A stretch of DNA of 64,000 bases from Ectopseudomonas toyotomiensis (lineage in GTDB: Bacteria > Pseudomonadota > Gammaproteobacteria > Pseudomonadales > Pseudomonadaceae), in assembly GCF_900115695.1 (NCBI RefSeq), contig NZ_FOXK01000005.1, positions 1-64,000 of the forward strand. The letters are read 5' to 3'. Shown in pieces: positions 53,747-62,298 of the stretch (position 1 is the stretch's first letter; every line of letters begins with the position of its first letter). Below the pieces are notes generated by a model. It saw only the letters and a program-made list of their open reading frames with translations. It ran no database searches and was not told the origin of the DNA. The translations under genes were made by a program, and so were the position numbers.

Positions 53747-54763
53747 TCAGGTGATGCGCTCGCGCACCACGATGCACTTGGTCAGCGGCTGAATCAGCGC
53801 TTGCGGCGCATCCTCGCAGCCCACCACCTGCGGATTGACCAGCAACGGATCGCAACGGCCGCTGTGCACCAGATCCAGTACCTTGGGGATGTGCTGCTGC
53901 ACGCTGCAGGCGCCGACCGAAAAGGTGACGTCACGCAGGTACATGTCGAACAGCGGAATCTTCGGATCGTCGAAGATGATGCCGATGCACGAGCAATGCC
54001 CACCAGGTGCCAGCGCCAACAGGCCACGGCGCAGCGCCTGATGATCGCGCGTGGCGGAGATCACCAGGTCGTAGCTGCGATCGAGATCGCGCCCCGCCAG
54101 GTCGACACCCGCACCACTGCATGCGGCAAGCTGCTGGCGCAGTGGATGCTCATCGAGGTAGTCCACGCTGGCCGCACCAGCGGCCCGCGCCATTTGCACG
54201 GCGAGCACGCCGAGGCTTTCCGTGCCGCCGACCACCAGCACACGGGCATCCTGCCGTGTGGCCAGCGGCCGGCTGGCGGCCACCCAGGCATCGGTGAGGT
54301 TGTCGCTGGCACTGGACACGGCCACGGGGTCGAGCCCGGCAGGCAAGGGCACCAGCATGGCGTCGGCGAAGGGCACCAGCACCATTTCCGAGAACAGACC
54401 GCCCCAATGCCCGCCGGCCGGCACGCCGTAGGCGGCCATGCGCGGTACTGCCGTGCAGGCGCTGGAGCGCCCGACCAGGCATTGAGCGCAACTGCCGCAG
54501 GCGATCTTCCAGGGCACTGACACCAGATCGCCACGGCGCAGGTTACGCACGGCCGACCCAACCTCCAGCACCTCGGCCACACATTCATGGCCCAGCGCGA
54601 ACGGCGGTTTGAACGGTGTGGTGCCGGCGATCAGGCGTCTATCCAGATCACAGGAGGCCGAGGCGATGGGCCTGACCAACGCACTGGCTGGAGTAGCCAG
54701 TTGTGGATCGGGCGCCTCGACCCAGGCCAGTTGGCCGGGGCCCTGAACGATGAGTTCCTTCAT
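53747..54763 (-). CDS. Zinc-dependent medium-chain alcohol dehydrogenase
   Basis: A 338-residue MDR enzyme. The catalytic zinc ligands are expected at Cys in SASCDLDRR and at GHE in FALGHECVAEV. The structural zinc lobe has four cysteines in CGSCAQCLVGRSSAC. The Rossmann glycine motif appears as VLVVGGTESLGVLAVQMA, which is not the usual GxGxxG. Its ATG overlaps the thioesterase stop (ATGA), so the two are an operon. Substrate unknown; possibly an alcohol or aldehyde whose acid is activated as a CoA thioester. Confidence 0.9.
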   Translation of the reverse strand: MKELIVQGPGQLAWVEAPDPQLATPASALVRPIASASCDLDRRLIAGTTPFKPPFALGHECVAEVLEVGSAVRNLRRGDLVSVPWKIACGSCAQCLVGRSSACTAVPRMAAYGVPAGGHWGGLFSEMVLVPFADAMLVPLPAGLDPVAVSSASDNLTDAWVAASRPLATRQDARVLVVGGTESLGVLAVQMARAAGAASVDYLDEHPLRQQLAACSGAGVDLAGRDLDRSYDLVISATRDHQALRRGLLALAPGGHCSCIGIIFDDPKIPLFDMYLRDVTFSVGACSVQQHIPKVLDLVHSGRCDPLLVNPQVVGCEDAPQALIQPLTKCIVVRERIT

Positions 54764-55212
54764 GCCTTGGCCACTCCGATGACGAAGGTGGTAGTGGCCT
54801 TGGCGCACAGCTTGCCCTGCGCATCGAGGATGTGCGCGTCGCAGATCGCCAGGCTACGGGTGCGCTCGACCACCCAGCCGCGCAGCTGATAGACCTCGCC
54901 GGGGCGCAGCGGACGCACGTACTTGACGTTGAGATCCACCGTCGAGTGCGGCACGTCCGCCTCCAGGGTGGAGAACAGCGCCAGCGCCGCGGCGCCGTCC
55001 AGGCAGGTGGCCGCGAAGCCGCCATGCACGGCGCCGGCTGGGTTCAGGTGACGCTGATCCGGACGGCCCTCCAGGGTGATGCTGCCTGCCTCCACCTGCA
55101 CCGCATGGATACCCATGGTCTCGCCGATGGACGGCGCCGGCAGTTCGCCGCGGATCAATGCCTGCAGGGCTTTTAGGCCGGAGGTCGCGGGCAGTGAAGC
55201 GAAATCGTTCAT
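54760..55212 (-). CDS. PaaI-family hotdog thioesterase
   Basis: A 150-residue hotdog-fold acyl-CoA thioesterase. The signature is HLNPAGAVHGGFAATCLDGA, with the active-site Asn and His-Gly-Gly. VDLNVKYVRPLRPGEVYQLRG is also typical. ATG at 55212 has GAGGAG 8 nt upstream, and a longer frame to 55302 is rejected. It is first in a two-gene operon with the zinc dehydrogenase and divergent from mdcR (226 bp). Substrate unknown. Confidence 0.9.
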   Translation of the reverse strand: MNDFASLPATSGLKALQALIRGELPAPSIGETMGIHAVQVEAGSITLEGRPDQRHLNPAGAVHGGFAATCLDGAAALALFSTLEADVPHSTVDLNVKYVRPLRPGEVYQLRGWVVERTRSLAICDAHILDAQGKLCAKATTTFVIGVAKA

Positions 55213-55438
55213 GGCGGTACTCCTCGAACAGCAATGGCGCTTGGTGAAGGCGCTGGCCTTTACCAATGCGGGACTGCTTCTACGGTAGTGCCTGCGCGGC
55301 AATCATATCAACACTATTGAAATGACAAACAAGGGGGCATTCCAGACATCGCCGCCTGCAACCAAAGTCGCACCGAGCGATCACCGCTGACCGGCGTGGA
55401 TGCGGCACAATGGCTCATCGCGTCTCGGGAAATGCACG

Positions 55439-56350
55439 ATGCTGATCGATGAAGAACTGACTCTGAAAAAGCTGGAGGTCTTTCTCGCCTTCATGCGCAG
55501 CGGCAACCTGGCGCGTGCCGCCAGCGAGCTGCAGACCAGCAACGTCAGTGTGCACCGCGCCATCCATTCGCTGGAAAGCGCGCTGCGCTGCCCGCTGTTC
55601 AAGCATGAAGGGCGCAACCTGATCCCGCTAGAGAGCGCCTACGTGCTGGAAGAAAAGGCGCAGAAGCTGATCCAGGACGCCCAGGAGATGGTACGTCTGA
55701 CCCGCGAAGCGGCGGGTTTCGGCGCCGAGCGTTTCAAACTCGGTGCGCTCTACTCGCTGACCGTGAAGACCGTGCCGCAACTGATCATGGGCCTGAAGCT
55801 GCGCCGTAGCGAGCTGAACATCGACCTGGTGCTCGGCTCCAACGTCGACCTGCTGTACAAGCTGAAGAACATGGAGCTGGACGCCATCCTCATTGCCCTC
55901 GACGACAGCGTCAGCGATCCGGATTGCGAGCAGCTGGCGCTGTTCTCCGACGACATTTTCCTCGCCGCACCGAACGACTCGCCCTTCGCCGATCACGCCG
56001 AGGTGGACCTGGCCGCTCTGCGCGATTCGACCTTCATCACTCTGACCCAGGGCTACGCCACCTTCCGCGACGGCGAACGGGTGTTCAAGCAGGCCGGCTT
56101 CGAGCCCAAGGTGGCGATGCAGGTGAAAGACATCTTCACCCTGCTCAGCATGGTCAGTTCGGGCGTCGGTTATGCCCTGCTACCGGGACGCGTGGCGGCG
56201 GTGTACGAGAACCGCGTGAAGCTGATCCCGCTGCAGGCCAAGTATCACCTGCAGCAGCATATCGGCGTGGTCTTTCTCAAGGCCAAGGAGCGCGACCCGA
56301 ACCTGCTGGCGTTGCTGGCCGAATGCCGGATGTATAGCCGGCAGTCTTAG
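55439..56350 (+). CDS. mdcR: LysR-family regulator of malonate catabolism
   Basis: A 303-residue LysR protein. The helix-turn-helix is KLEVFLAFMRSGNLARAASE with LQTSNVSVHRAIHSLESALR, and the effector domain has FKLGALYSLTVKTVPQLIMG. It lies beside madM, and the sequence is of the MdcR type that activates mdc genes with malonate. Unlike the usual co-directional arrangement at the end of the mdc operon, it is convergent with madM. ATG at 55439 is chosen. Its TAG stop overlaps the first two bases of repeat element A. Confidence 0.88.
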   Translation: MLIDEELTLKKLEVFLAFMRSGNLARAASELQTSNVSVHRAIHSLESALRCPLFKHEGRNLIPLESAYVLEEKAQKLIQDAQEMVRLTREAAGFGAERFKLGALYSLTVKTVPQLIMGLKLRRSELNIDLVLGSNVDLLYKLKNMELDAILIALDDSVSDPDCEQLALFSDDIFLAAPNDSPFADHAEVDLAALRDSTFITLTQGYATFRDGERVFKQAGFEPKVAMQVKDIFTLLSMVSSGVGYALLPGRVAAVYENRVKLIPLQAKYHLQQHIGVVFLKAKERDPNLLALLAECRMYSRQS

Positions 56351-56490
56351 AACCTGTTCACGATCTGCTGCGCGTCGGCCCTACTGCGTTAAAAACAGGC
56401 TCGGACTGCTCATTTACAGCTCGTAAACTCCACGTCCTCGCCTGTTTTTGCCTTGTATGGCTCTAGCTCGCGAGATCGTGAACAGGTTCT
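56349..56490. repeat. 142-bp nested-palindrome element (copy A)
   Basis: Perfect 18-bp terminal inverted repeats AGAACCTGTTCACGATCT (56349-56366 and 56473-56490). Inside are AAAAACAGGC (56391-56400) with its complement GCCTGTTTTT (56440-56449), and a central hairpin TTTAC-AGCTC-GTAAA (56413-56427). Shares CTGCTGCGCGTCGG, CTGCGTTAAAAACAGGC, a TGCTCAT-TAC core and GCCTTG...GCT...AGCTCG with copy B at 14881-15161. Confidence 0.85.
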
Positions 56491-56552
56491 TAGTCGCAAG
56501 CGTCGCCGCTGAAGCGCCTCCCACAGGGCAGCGCGTTCAGCCCGAAGAAAAA

Positions 56553-56571
56553 GCCCGCCACAAGGGCGGGC
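56553..56571 (-). terminator. Terminator of the mdc operon
   Basis: GCCCGCC-ACAAG-GGCGGGC is followed on the minus strand by TTTTTCTTC, 6 bp after the madM stop. Confidence 0.88.
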
Positions 56572-56576
56572 AAAGG

Positions 56577-57341
56577 TCAGCCTAGAAGGCCTCGCATCAG
56601 AAAATAGAGCAACGACGGGCCAAGCAGACAGCCCAGTGCGGTGTAGAACGCCGCTGTCAGACAGCCGTATGGCACCAGCTTGGGATCGGTTGCCGCCAGG
56701 CCGCCGGCCACGCCGCTGGAGGTGCCCATCAGGCCGCCGAAGATCACCGCGCTACGCGGGTTGTTCAGACCGATATAGGGCGCGATGAAGGGCGTCGCCA
56801 CCATCACCAGAATCGCCTTGATCAGGCCGGCAGCAATCGACAGCGCCATTACGTCGGAGCTGGCGCCGATGGCTGCACCAGTTACCGGGCCGACGATGTA
56901 GGTCACCGCGCCGGTGCCGATGGTGGTCAGGCTGACCACATCGGTGTAACCAAAGGCCATGGCCACCCCGACACCCGCCACGAAGGAGGCGAAGACGCCG
57001 ACGAACAGCGCCAGCACCCCGGCGAAACCGGCGCGCTTGAGTTCTTCGGTACTGACGCCAAAACCGGTGGCGACGATAGCGAAGTCACGCAGCATGGCAC
57101 CGCCGAGCAGGCCGATGCCGGCGAACAGCGGGATATCCACCAGACCTTTCTGGCCGCCGGTGTAGGCACCGCCGATATAGGACAGCAGCAGGCCGAGCAG
57201 GATGGCGATAGCCGAGCCGTGCAGACGGCCCTTGGTGAATTTGTCGGAAATCCAGTACGACACCCACATGGTGATGCCGATGATGGCGAAGCCGCTGAGC
57301 AGGCTGTAGCCGGTAATGACCTTCATCAAAGATTCGTACAT
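56577..57341 (-). CDS. madM: Malonate transporter subunit MadM
   Basis: A 254-residue membrane protein with about eight helices. The start MYESLMKVITGYSLLSGFAI, followed by MWVSYWISDKFTKGRLHGSA, is the MadM signature. With MadL it forms a sodium-dependent malonate importer. ATG at 57341 gives the family length; a GTG at 57350 would overlap the madL stop and is the alternative. Last gene of the operon. Confidence 0.94.
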   Translation of the reverse strand: MYESLMKVITGYSLLSGFAIIGITMWVSYWISDKFTKGRLHGSAIAILLGLLLSYIGGAYTGGQKGLVDIPLFAGIGLLGGAMLRDFAIVATGFGVSTEELKRAGFAGVLALFVGVFASFVAGVGVAMAFGYTDVVSLTTIGTGAVTYIVGPVTGAAIGASSDVMALSIAAGLIKAILVMVATPFIAPYIGLNNPRSAVIFGGLMGTSSGVAGGLAATDPKLVPYGCLTAAFYTALGCLLGPSLLYFLMRGLLG

Positions 57342-57346
57342 GGCAG

Positions 57347-57748
57347 TCACCGTGGCGCTTTGTTCAGGGAGGGGGCTACGTCGGGTTCAGGCTTCTTTTG
57401 CCCAATACGGCTCAGTGCGGGGACCAGCGCAAAACCGATAGCGACGGCAGCGGTGCCAGCAAGAATCGCCATTGGGCCGCCTTTGAGGGCACCGTAGACA
57501 TTCTGCTGGGCGGCCATGGCGACCACGATGGGGATGTAGATGGCGCTCCAGAACTCCACGCCCTGTTCCGACTTGCCGGTGAACAGGCCGCGCTTTTTCA
57601 GGTAACTGCCGAGGAAGATCAGCAGAATCATGGCGATACCGACACCGCCAACGTTGGCGGGCACGCCGATGAGTTTGCCCAGCAGTTCACCGATGAAGAT
57701 GCCTGCCAGGGTGCAGAACGCCAGGAAGGCGACACCGTAGATGATCAT
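57347..57748 (-). CDS. madL: Malonate transporter subunit MadL
   Basis: A 133-residue protein with four helices. MIIYGVAFLAFCTLAGIFIG with ELLGKLIGVPANVGGVGIAM is typical of MadL. GAGGA precedes the ATG. It is 60 bp after mdcH and contiguous with madM. It partners MadM in malonate uptake. Confidence 0.95.
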   Translation of the reverse strand: MIIYGVAFLAFCTLAGIFIGELLGKLIGVPANVGGVGIAMILLIFLGSYLKKRGLFTGKSEQGVEFWSAIYIPIVVAMAAQQNVYGALKGGPMAILAGTAAVAIGFALVPALSRIGQKKPEPDVAPSLNKAPR

Positions 57749-57808
57749 TGTTGTTGTCCTCGTTTCGTATCGAAGTTGTTGTTCTTGTGCTTCGGTAAAC
57801 GCTACGGC

Positions 57809-58735
57809 TCAGCGGTCGCGGCTTACCTCCTGACGCAACATGGCGTCGAGTGTATCCAGACGTGCGCCCTCGAAGGCGATTGCCTGGCCGGCGTCGAAGA
57901 CACGCCGGGCGAGCCCGGTCAGCACGCCGCCGGGTGGCAGTTCCAGGTGCAGGCGCACGCCGCGCTCATAGGCGGTGACGAGCGTGGCCTGCCAGTCGAC
58001 AACGCGGCTCATGTTGTAAGCCAGGTCGTCGCGCAAGGTTCCGGGATCGCGGATCAGGCGCGCCGAGCTGCTGCTCAGGTAGCGCGCCTGGGGGGTACGC
58101 AGCTCGACGCCAGCGAAAGCCTCGGCCAACTCACGAGCCGGTGCATCGAGCAGTTCGCAGTGCGACGGCACGCTCATGGCCAGGCGTTTGGCCATGCCGG
58201 CGCCAAGGGTGCGAGCGCGCTCGGCCACGGCGGCCATGGCGGCATCGCTGCCAGCGATCACCAGTTGGGTTTCAGCGTTGATATTGCCCAGGTACACCGG
58301 GCCTTCGGCTTCGGCCAGCAGGCGTTCGACGCTGGCCTGGTCGAGGCCGAGAATGGCGGTCATGCCGTAGCCACTGGGATAGGCGCGCTGCATCAGCTCG
58401 CCACGCAAGGCGACCAGGCGTACGGCATCGGCAAACTCCAGCGCACCGGCTACCACCGCGGCAGCGTAGGCACCGATGGACAAGCCGGCGACATAGTCCG
58501 GGTGATGCCCGCGTTCGATCAGCAGGCGCGAGGCCGCCACGCCGGCAATCAACAGGCAGAGCTGCACGGCGCGGGTACTCTGCAGCGCCTCGGCCGAATC
58601 CAGCAGGCGTACGTCCTCATCCAGCGCAGCGCTGGCTTGCTCGATACAGACCCGCACCACCGGCGCATCGGGCAAGGCGTGGAGCATGCCGGGCTGCTGC
58701 GCGCCCTGGCCGGGGAAGCCCCAGAGCGTGCTCAT
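57809..58735 (-). CDS. mdcH: Malonate decarboxylase malonyl transferase MdcH
   Basis: A 308-residue FabD-like acyltransferase that loads malonyl from malonyl-CoA onto the MdcC carrier in the first activation. It has FPGQGAQQPGM at the start, the nucleophile motif GLSIGAYAAAV and the partner histidine in AMSVPSHCELLD. ATG at 58735 overlaps the mdcG stop (ATGA). Length matches the family. Confidence 0.94.
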   Translation of the reverse strand: MSTLWGFPGQGAQQPGMLHALPDAPVVRVCIEQASAALDEDVRLLDSAEALQSTRAVQLCLLIAGVAASRLLIERGHHPDYVAGLSIGAYAAAVVAGALEFADAVRLVALRGELMQRAYPSGYGMTAILGLDQASVERLLAEAEGPVYLGNINAETQLVIAGSDAAMAAVAERARTLGAGMAKRLAMSVPSHCELLDAPARELAEAFAGVELRTPQARYLSSSSARLIRDPGTLRDDLAYNMSRVVDWQATLVTAYERGVRLHLELPPGGVLTGLARRVFDAGQAIAFEGARLDTLDAMLRQEVSRDR

Positions 58736-59367
58736 GCCGCCACCTGTTGCAACTGCCACGGGTCGCTGACCAGCAGCGGGCCGTTCTGGGTTTTCAGCAA
58801 CACGCGTGGCGCCTCGCTGGCCCATTCGCGCAGCGCCACGGCGCCGTATGGGGTTTCCAGTTGCAGGTCGATACGGCCCGGCGCGTCATCCACCAGCACA
58901 CACAACGTCCGCGCCTTGTCGCGCGGAAGCTGATGGGGCACACGTAGCGACAGGTCGAGATCGCTGTCTGGGTGCGCGGCGCTGATACCGCTGGCCAGCT
59001 CGAAGCCGAGGCTGCCGGTCACGCCCCAGGCCAGGCCGAGGGCATCGAGACGCGGCGCCAGCTGACTCAACGCGTGCAACGCCGGCCACTGCGGCTGAGC
59101 GTGGCTGCGCCAGCGCCCGGCCCTGGCCACCGCCTGCGGACTGACCAGACGGCTGATATCGCTCACATGCATCCAGGTGGCATGTCGCTGTTCACGCGCC
59201 GCGCCACGGATACCGACCGCGACCCAGCCGGGCTCAGCGGGAGCACGCCGCACCACCACCGGCACATGCCCGCCCAGGGCGGCACGAGCCCAGGCCGGCG
59301 TCTCCTGTGGCAGGTGCTCGGGGCGCAAGCCCCAGAGCAGATCATGTGGACGGGGGGTGTGAAGCAT
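58732..59367 (-). CDS. mdcG: Holo-ACP synthase / phosphoribosyl-dephospho-CoA transferase MdcG
   Basis: A 211-residue nucleotidyltransferase that attaches the 2'-(5-triphosphoribosyl)-3'-dephospho-CoA group to MdcC. The active site GSLGFELASG followed by DSDLDLSLRVP gives the GS...DxD metal motif. MLHTPRPHDLLWGL opens the protein, with GAGGAT upstream of ATG 59367. A palindromic repeat separates it from mdcE. Confidence 0.93.
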   Translation of the reverse strand: MLHTPRPHDLLWGLRPEHLPQETPAWARAALGGHVPVVVRRAPAEPGWVAVGIRGAAREQRHATWMHVSDISRLVSPQAVARAGRWRSHAQPQWPALHALSQLAPRLDALGLAWGVTGSLGFELASGISAAHPDSDLDLSLRVPHQLPRDKARTLCVLVDDAPGRIDLQLETPYGAVALREWASEAPRVLLKTQNGPLLVSDPWQLQQVAA

Positions 59368-59383
59368 CAAATGATCCTCGGAC

Positions 59384-59445
59384 GTAGGGTGCGCCGTGCG
59401 CACCGGGTTATCGAAGAAAGCTCTGGTGCGCATAGCGCACCCTAC
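59384..59445. repeat. Palindromic repeat inside the mdc operon
   Basis: Outer arms GTAGGGTGCGC (59384-59394) and GCGCACCCTAC (59435-59445) enclose GTGCGCACC and GGTGCGC subhairpins. It fills the mdcE-mdcG gap and is of the dispersed GTAGGGTGCGC type common in proteobacteria. It could set the stability of the upstream mRNA segment. Confidence 0.75.
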
Positions 59446-59465
59446 GGTGGCCGTGAGCGACCTGT

Positions 59466-60278
59466 TCACCACTGCGCGCGCAACGCCTCGCGCACCTGGC
59501 TGGAGGCCGCGCGATTGGCGGCGCCCAGACGGTTGCGCAGGTCGCGCGGGGCCTCGGCGATATCGGCCAATGTCCGGCTCAGGGCGTCTTTTACCCGCAA
59601 CAGGTCGGCCGTCGTCGGCTGCGTCACCTGTTCCACATCGAGCACCTCAGAGAGCAGGCCAAGCGAGGCGTAGTTGTCCAGGTCATAGGCCATGGGCGGC
59701 ACGCTGGCAGCCAGCGCCTCCAGCTCGTCGACGCTGCGCAGGGTGATACGCGCGGCAGCGGCCTTGCCCATGGCGTGCACCATCACCCCGGCGTCGCGCA
59801 GGGCGATCAGGCGGTTGGCCTGGTAGCCGTGCGCGAGGAAGGCGCCGGACATGGCCTTACCGACCAGCAAACCGACCACCGCATGGCCGGCCAGGCGAGC
59901 ACGGGCATAGGCGTCCACCGCGCCGGCCAGCGCCTGATGAATGCCGTAGGCTTCCTCACGGCGACCATAGGCTTGGCTCGGCACATCGACGATGGCAATC
60001 AGCGCACGCTTGTGCAGGTTGTTGCGATCCGCCTCGATAGCGTCGTCCACGGCCTGGGCCAGGCCCCAGCCTTCGAGCAGGCCGACCTCGCCGTTGCGGG
60101 CGCGGGGGAAGGGGTTGTCGGCGTCAGCGATCACGACGATGTAACGCACCGCCTGGCCGGCTAGCTCGCAGTCGGCCACGCGCAGCGAGGCAGGCAAACC
60201 TTGCAGCGGTTGAGCAGCTCCGGTCAGGGCCTGAAACCAGTGCAGACCGCGTTGTTCCTGTGCAGTTGTCATGTTCAT
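59466..60278 (-). CDS. mdcE: Malonate decarboxylase gamma subunit MdcE
   Basis: A 270-residue carboxyltransferase-like protein. It has VADCELAGQAVRYIVVIADA, NPFPRARNGEVGLLEGWGLA and LLVGKAMSGAFLAHGYQANR, typical of MdcE. With MdcD it decarboxylates malonyl-S-ACP to acetyl-S-ACP. Its ATG overlaps the mdcD stop (ATGA); a second ATG six bases later has better spacing to GGGAG. Confidence 0.94.
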   Translation of the reverse strand: MNMTTAQEQRGLHWFQALTGAAQPLQGLPASLRVADCELAGQAVRYIVVIADADNPFPRARNGEVGLLEGWGLAQAVDDAIEADRNNLHKRALIAIVDVPSQAYGRREEAYGIHQALAGAVDAYARARLAGHAVVGLLVGKAMSGAFLAHGYQANRLIALRDAGVMVHAMGKAAAARITLRSVDELEALAASVPPMAYDLDNYASLGLLSEVLDVEQVTQPTTADLLRVKDALSRTLADIAEAPRDLRNRLGAANRAASSQVREALRAQW

Positions 60279-61126
60279 GCTCCCTGGTAGGCGCTGCGCA
60301 CGGCAGCGGCATCGGCCTGGATCGAGGTGTCGACGTCACGCAGGCGCTCGAGAAACCAGGCGTGGCGACGGCTGCGTTCCAGCGCAGGTTTGCCCTGGGC
60401 GAACAGCCCGTGCAGCTCGCTACGAATGGCGTCCACGTCATCACTCACGTAGCCGTCGACCAGACCGCTGGCGTGACGCTGCTCGCCGCCGGTCAGGCTC
60501 CAGATAAAGGGACGGTCGCGCGAGTCGTATTCGTCCAGCCCGGCTTCCTGTTCGATCACCTGCGGGCCGTTGAGCCCCAGGCGTGCCTCACGGGTCACCA
60601 GCAGGTAGCTGCACAGCCCGGCGGCGATGGACATGCCGCCGAAGCAGCCCACCGGGCCGGCGACCAGGCCGATCACCGGCTGATACTGGCGCAGCTCGAC
60701 GATGGCAGCCTGGACCTCGGCGATTGCCGCCAGGCCCAGGTTGGCTTCTTGCAGACGCACGCCGCCGGTTTCCAGCAGCAGCACGGCGCGGGTCGGCATG
60801 CCGTTACGGTTGTCTTCGGCGGCCAGCTCCAGGGCACCGGCGATTTTCGCCCCGCCCACTTCGCCGAGGCTGCCGCCCTGGAAGGCACCTTCGATGGCGA
60901 TCACCACCGCAGGCTGACCGTCGATCAACCCCTTGGCCACCACCACGCCGTCATCGGCCTGCGGCACGATGCCCTGCTTGGGCAGCCAAGGCGACATCAG
61001 CCGGGCGAACGGATCGAGCAGCTCGCGGAAGCTGCCGGCATCGAGCAGTGCGCGGGCCCGCTGACGAGCACCAAGCTCGGTGAAACTGCGCTGCGCCAGC
61101 AGGCGCTTGATGTTCTGCTCAGCCAT
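60275..61126 (-). CDS. mdcD: Malonate decarboxylase beta subunit MdcD
   Basis: A 283-residue crotonase-fold carboxyltransferase homologue. SFTELGARQRARALLDAGSF, the ARLMSPWLPKQG segment and a run ending LETGGVRLQEANLGLAAIAE match MdcD. LVAGPVGCFGGMSIAAGLCS forms the oxyanion region. It partners MdcE. The start overlaps mdcC by 8 bp, so translation is coupled. Confidence 0.95.
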   Translation of the reverse strand: MAEQNIKRLLAQRSFTELGARQRARALLDAGSFRELLDPFARLMSPWLPKQGIVPQADDGVVVAKGLIDGQPAVVIAIEGAFQGGSLGEVGGAKIAGALELAAEDNRNGMPTRAVLLLETGGVRLQEANLGLAAIAEVQAAIVELRQYQPVIGLVAGPVGCFGGMSIAAGLCSYLLVTREARLGLNGPQVIEQEAGLDEYDSRDRPFIWSLTGGEQRHASGLVDGYVSDDVDAIRSELHGLFAQGKPALERSRRHAWFLERLRDVDTSIQADAAAVRSAYQGA

Positions 61127-61418
61127 GGTTCAGTTCCTCCAGGCCCTGCTCCAGGCGCAGGCGGACCACGCCCGGCGTGGCGCCGAAATCATGAATGGCG
61201 ATATTCAGCGCGGGCAGCTGCTGCTCGCGGAACATGCGTTCGAACAGCAGTTGCCAACGCGGCGCGCTGCCGTTCACTGAGGTCACCACCTGGATCGCCA
61301 GGGTGCCGGCCTGGCCGGGTTCGAGCAGCACTTCCAGGTCGCCGGAGCCGACGCAACCCACCAGCGCGCGACCCTGGGCCGGTTGCCCGGCGGGGAATTG
61401 AAAAGACAGGGTTTCCAT
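61119..61418 (-). CDS. mdcC: Malonate decarboxylase acyl carrier protein MdcC
   Basis: A 99-residue dedicated carrier (delta subunit), exactly the family length. The prosthetic group is attached to the serine in CVGSGDLEVLLEP. ATG at 61418 begins METLSFQFPAGQ. It lies one base from the mdcB stop and overlaps mdcD. It carries acetyl and malonyl groups on a modified dephospho-CoA. Confidence 0.94.
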   Translation of the reverse strand: METLSFQFPAGQPAQGRALVGCVGSGDLEVLLEPGQAGTLAIQVVTSVNGSAPRWQLLFERMFREQQLPALNIAIHDFGATPGVVRLRLEQGLEELNHG

Positions 61419-61419
61419 T

Positions 61420-62298
61420 TCAGTGACTCCCAAGCTGCGCCGGCAGGCCATGCTGCAGGCGGTCGAGGAACAGGGTGGCGGCGAGCAGATCGGCAGCGCC
61501 GCCAGGCGAGGCACGCAGGCGCAGCATGTCGCGTTCGAGGTCACGCAGCAGGCGGCGACCGTCGAGGCTGGCGCAACCGCCAGCGGCGAGCACTGCGCGG
61601 GCGCCGCTCTGCATGCAAGTCAGCCCGGCCATGCCGGCGCGATACAGCACGCAGGTGTCGGCTAGCTGAGTCATGATCGCCAGCAGCGCATCGAGGCGAG
61701 CGTTCTGCTCCCCCGCCCCGGCGGCGCGGCTGCGAGCCAGTTGCGGCAGCGCCTGCTGGATGACCGCGGGGAAGCCAAGCTGCGCTTCCTCGCGGGCGCC
61801 ATGCACGCCGTACAAACGGCAAACCTGGGCGCCATGGCTGTCGCCAGTGACAGGCGCGGCACGGTCATTGAGCAGGGCCAGACGTGCGGCGCGCAGGGCA
61901 ACCTGTTCGGGCGCCAGCATGTTCACGTCCAGCGCCGCTGCGGTGCTGAGCAAGCCGAGCGCCCAGATCGCGCCGCGATGGGTGTTGACGCCGCCAGTGA
62001 CGCGCAGCATTTCCTGCTCGCCTTCGCGGCCGATGCGGCCTACATCTTCACGCAGTTGCAGAGCGATCTCGCCACGCTGCTGCGCGGCCTCGGCCATGGC
62101 CTTGAAGCTTGGCCACAGGGCCAGCGCCGAAGCGTGCATCAGGCCCAGGTGCAGGTCGGTGTGCGCGCCACTGCCGCGACGGTCGACCAGGCCCGGCTTG
62201 GGCGACAGGTCGGCCTCGTCGATCAGCGCGTCCACCGCCAGATCGGCCAGCCAATCCCCTAAAGAAAGCTTCGGCTGAATTGCAGTCAGTGCATTCAT
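61420..62298 (-). CDS. mdcB: Triphosphoribosyl-dephospho-CoA synthase MdcB
   Basis: A 292-residue CitG-family enzyme making 2'-(5-triphosphoribosyl)-3'-dephospho-CoA from ATP and dephospho-CoA. It has [20 protein letters not shown], a segment starting [16 protein letters not shown], and [20 protein letters not shown] at 62298 follows CAGGAG and overlaps the mdcA stop (TGATG). Confidence 0.95.
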   Translation of the reverse strand: MNALTAIQPKLSLGDWLADLAVDALIDEADLSPKPGLVDRRGSGAHTDLHLGLMHASALALWPSFKAMAEAAQQRGEIALQLREDVGRIGREGEQEMLRVTGGVNTHRGAIWALGLLSTAAALDVNMLAPEQVALRAARLALLNDRAAPVTGDSHGAQVCRLYGVHGAREEAQLGFPAVIQQALPQLARSRAAGAGEQNARLDALLAIMTQLADTCVLYRAGMAGLTCMQSGARAVLAAGGCASLDGRRLLRDLERDMLRLRASPGGAADLLAATLFLDRLQHGLPAQLGSH

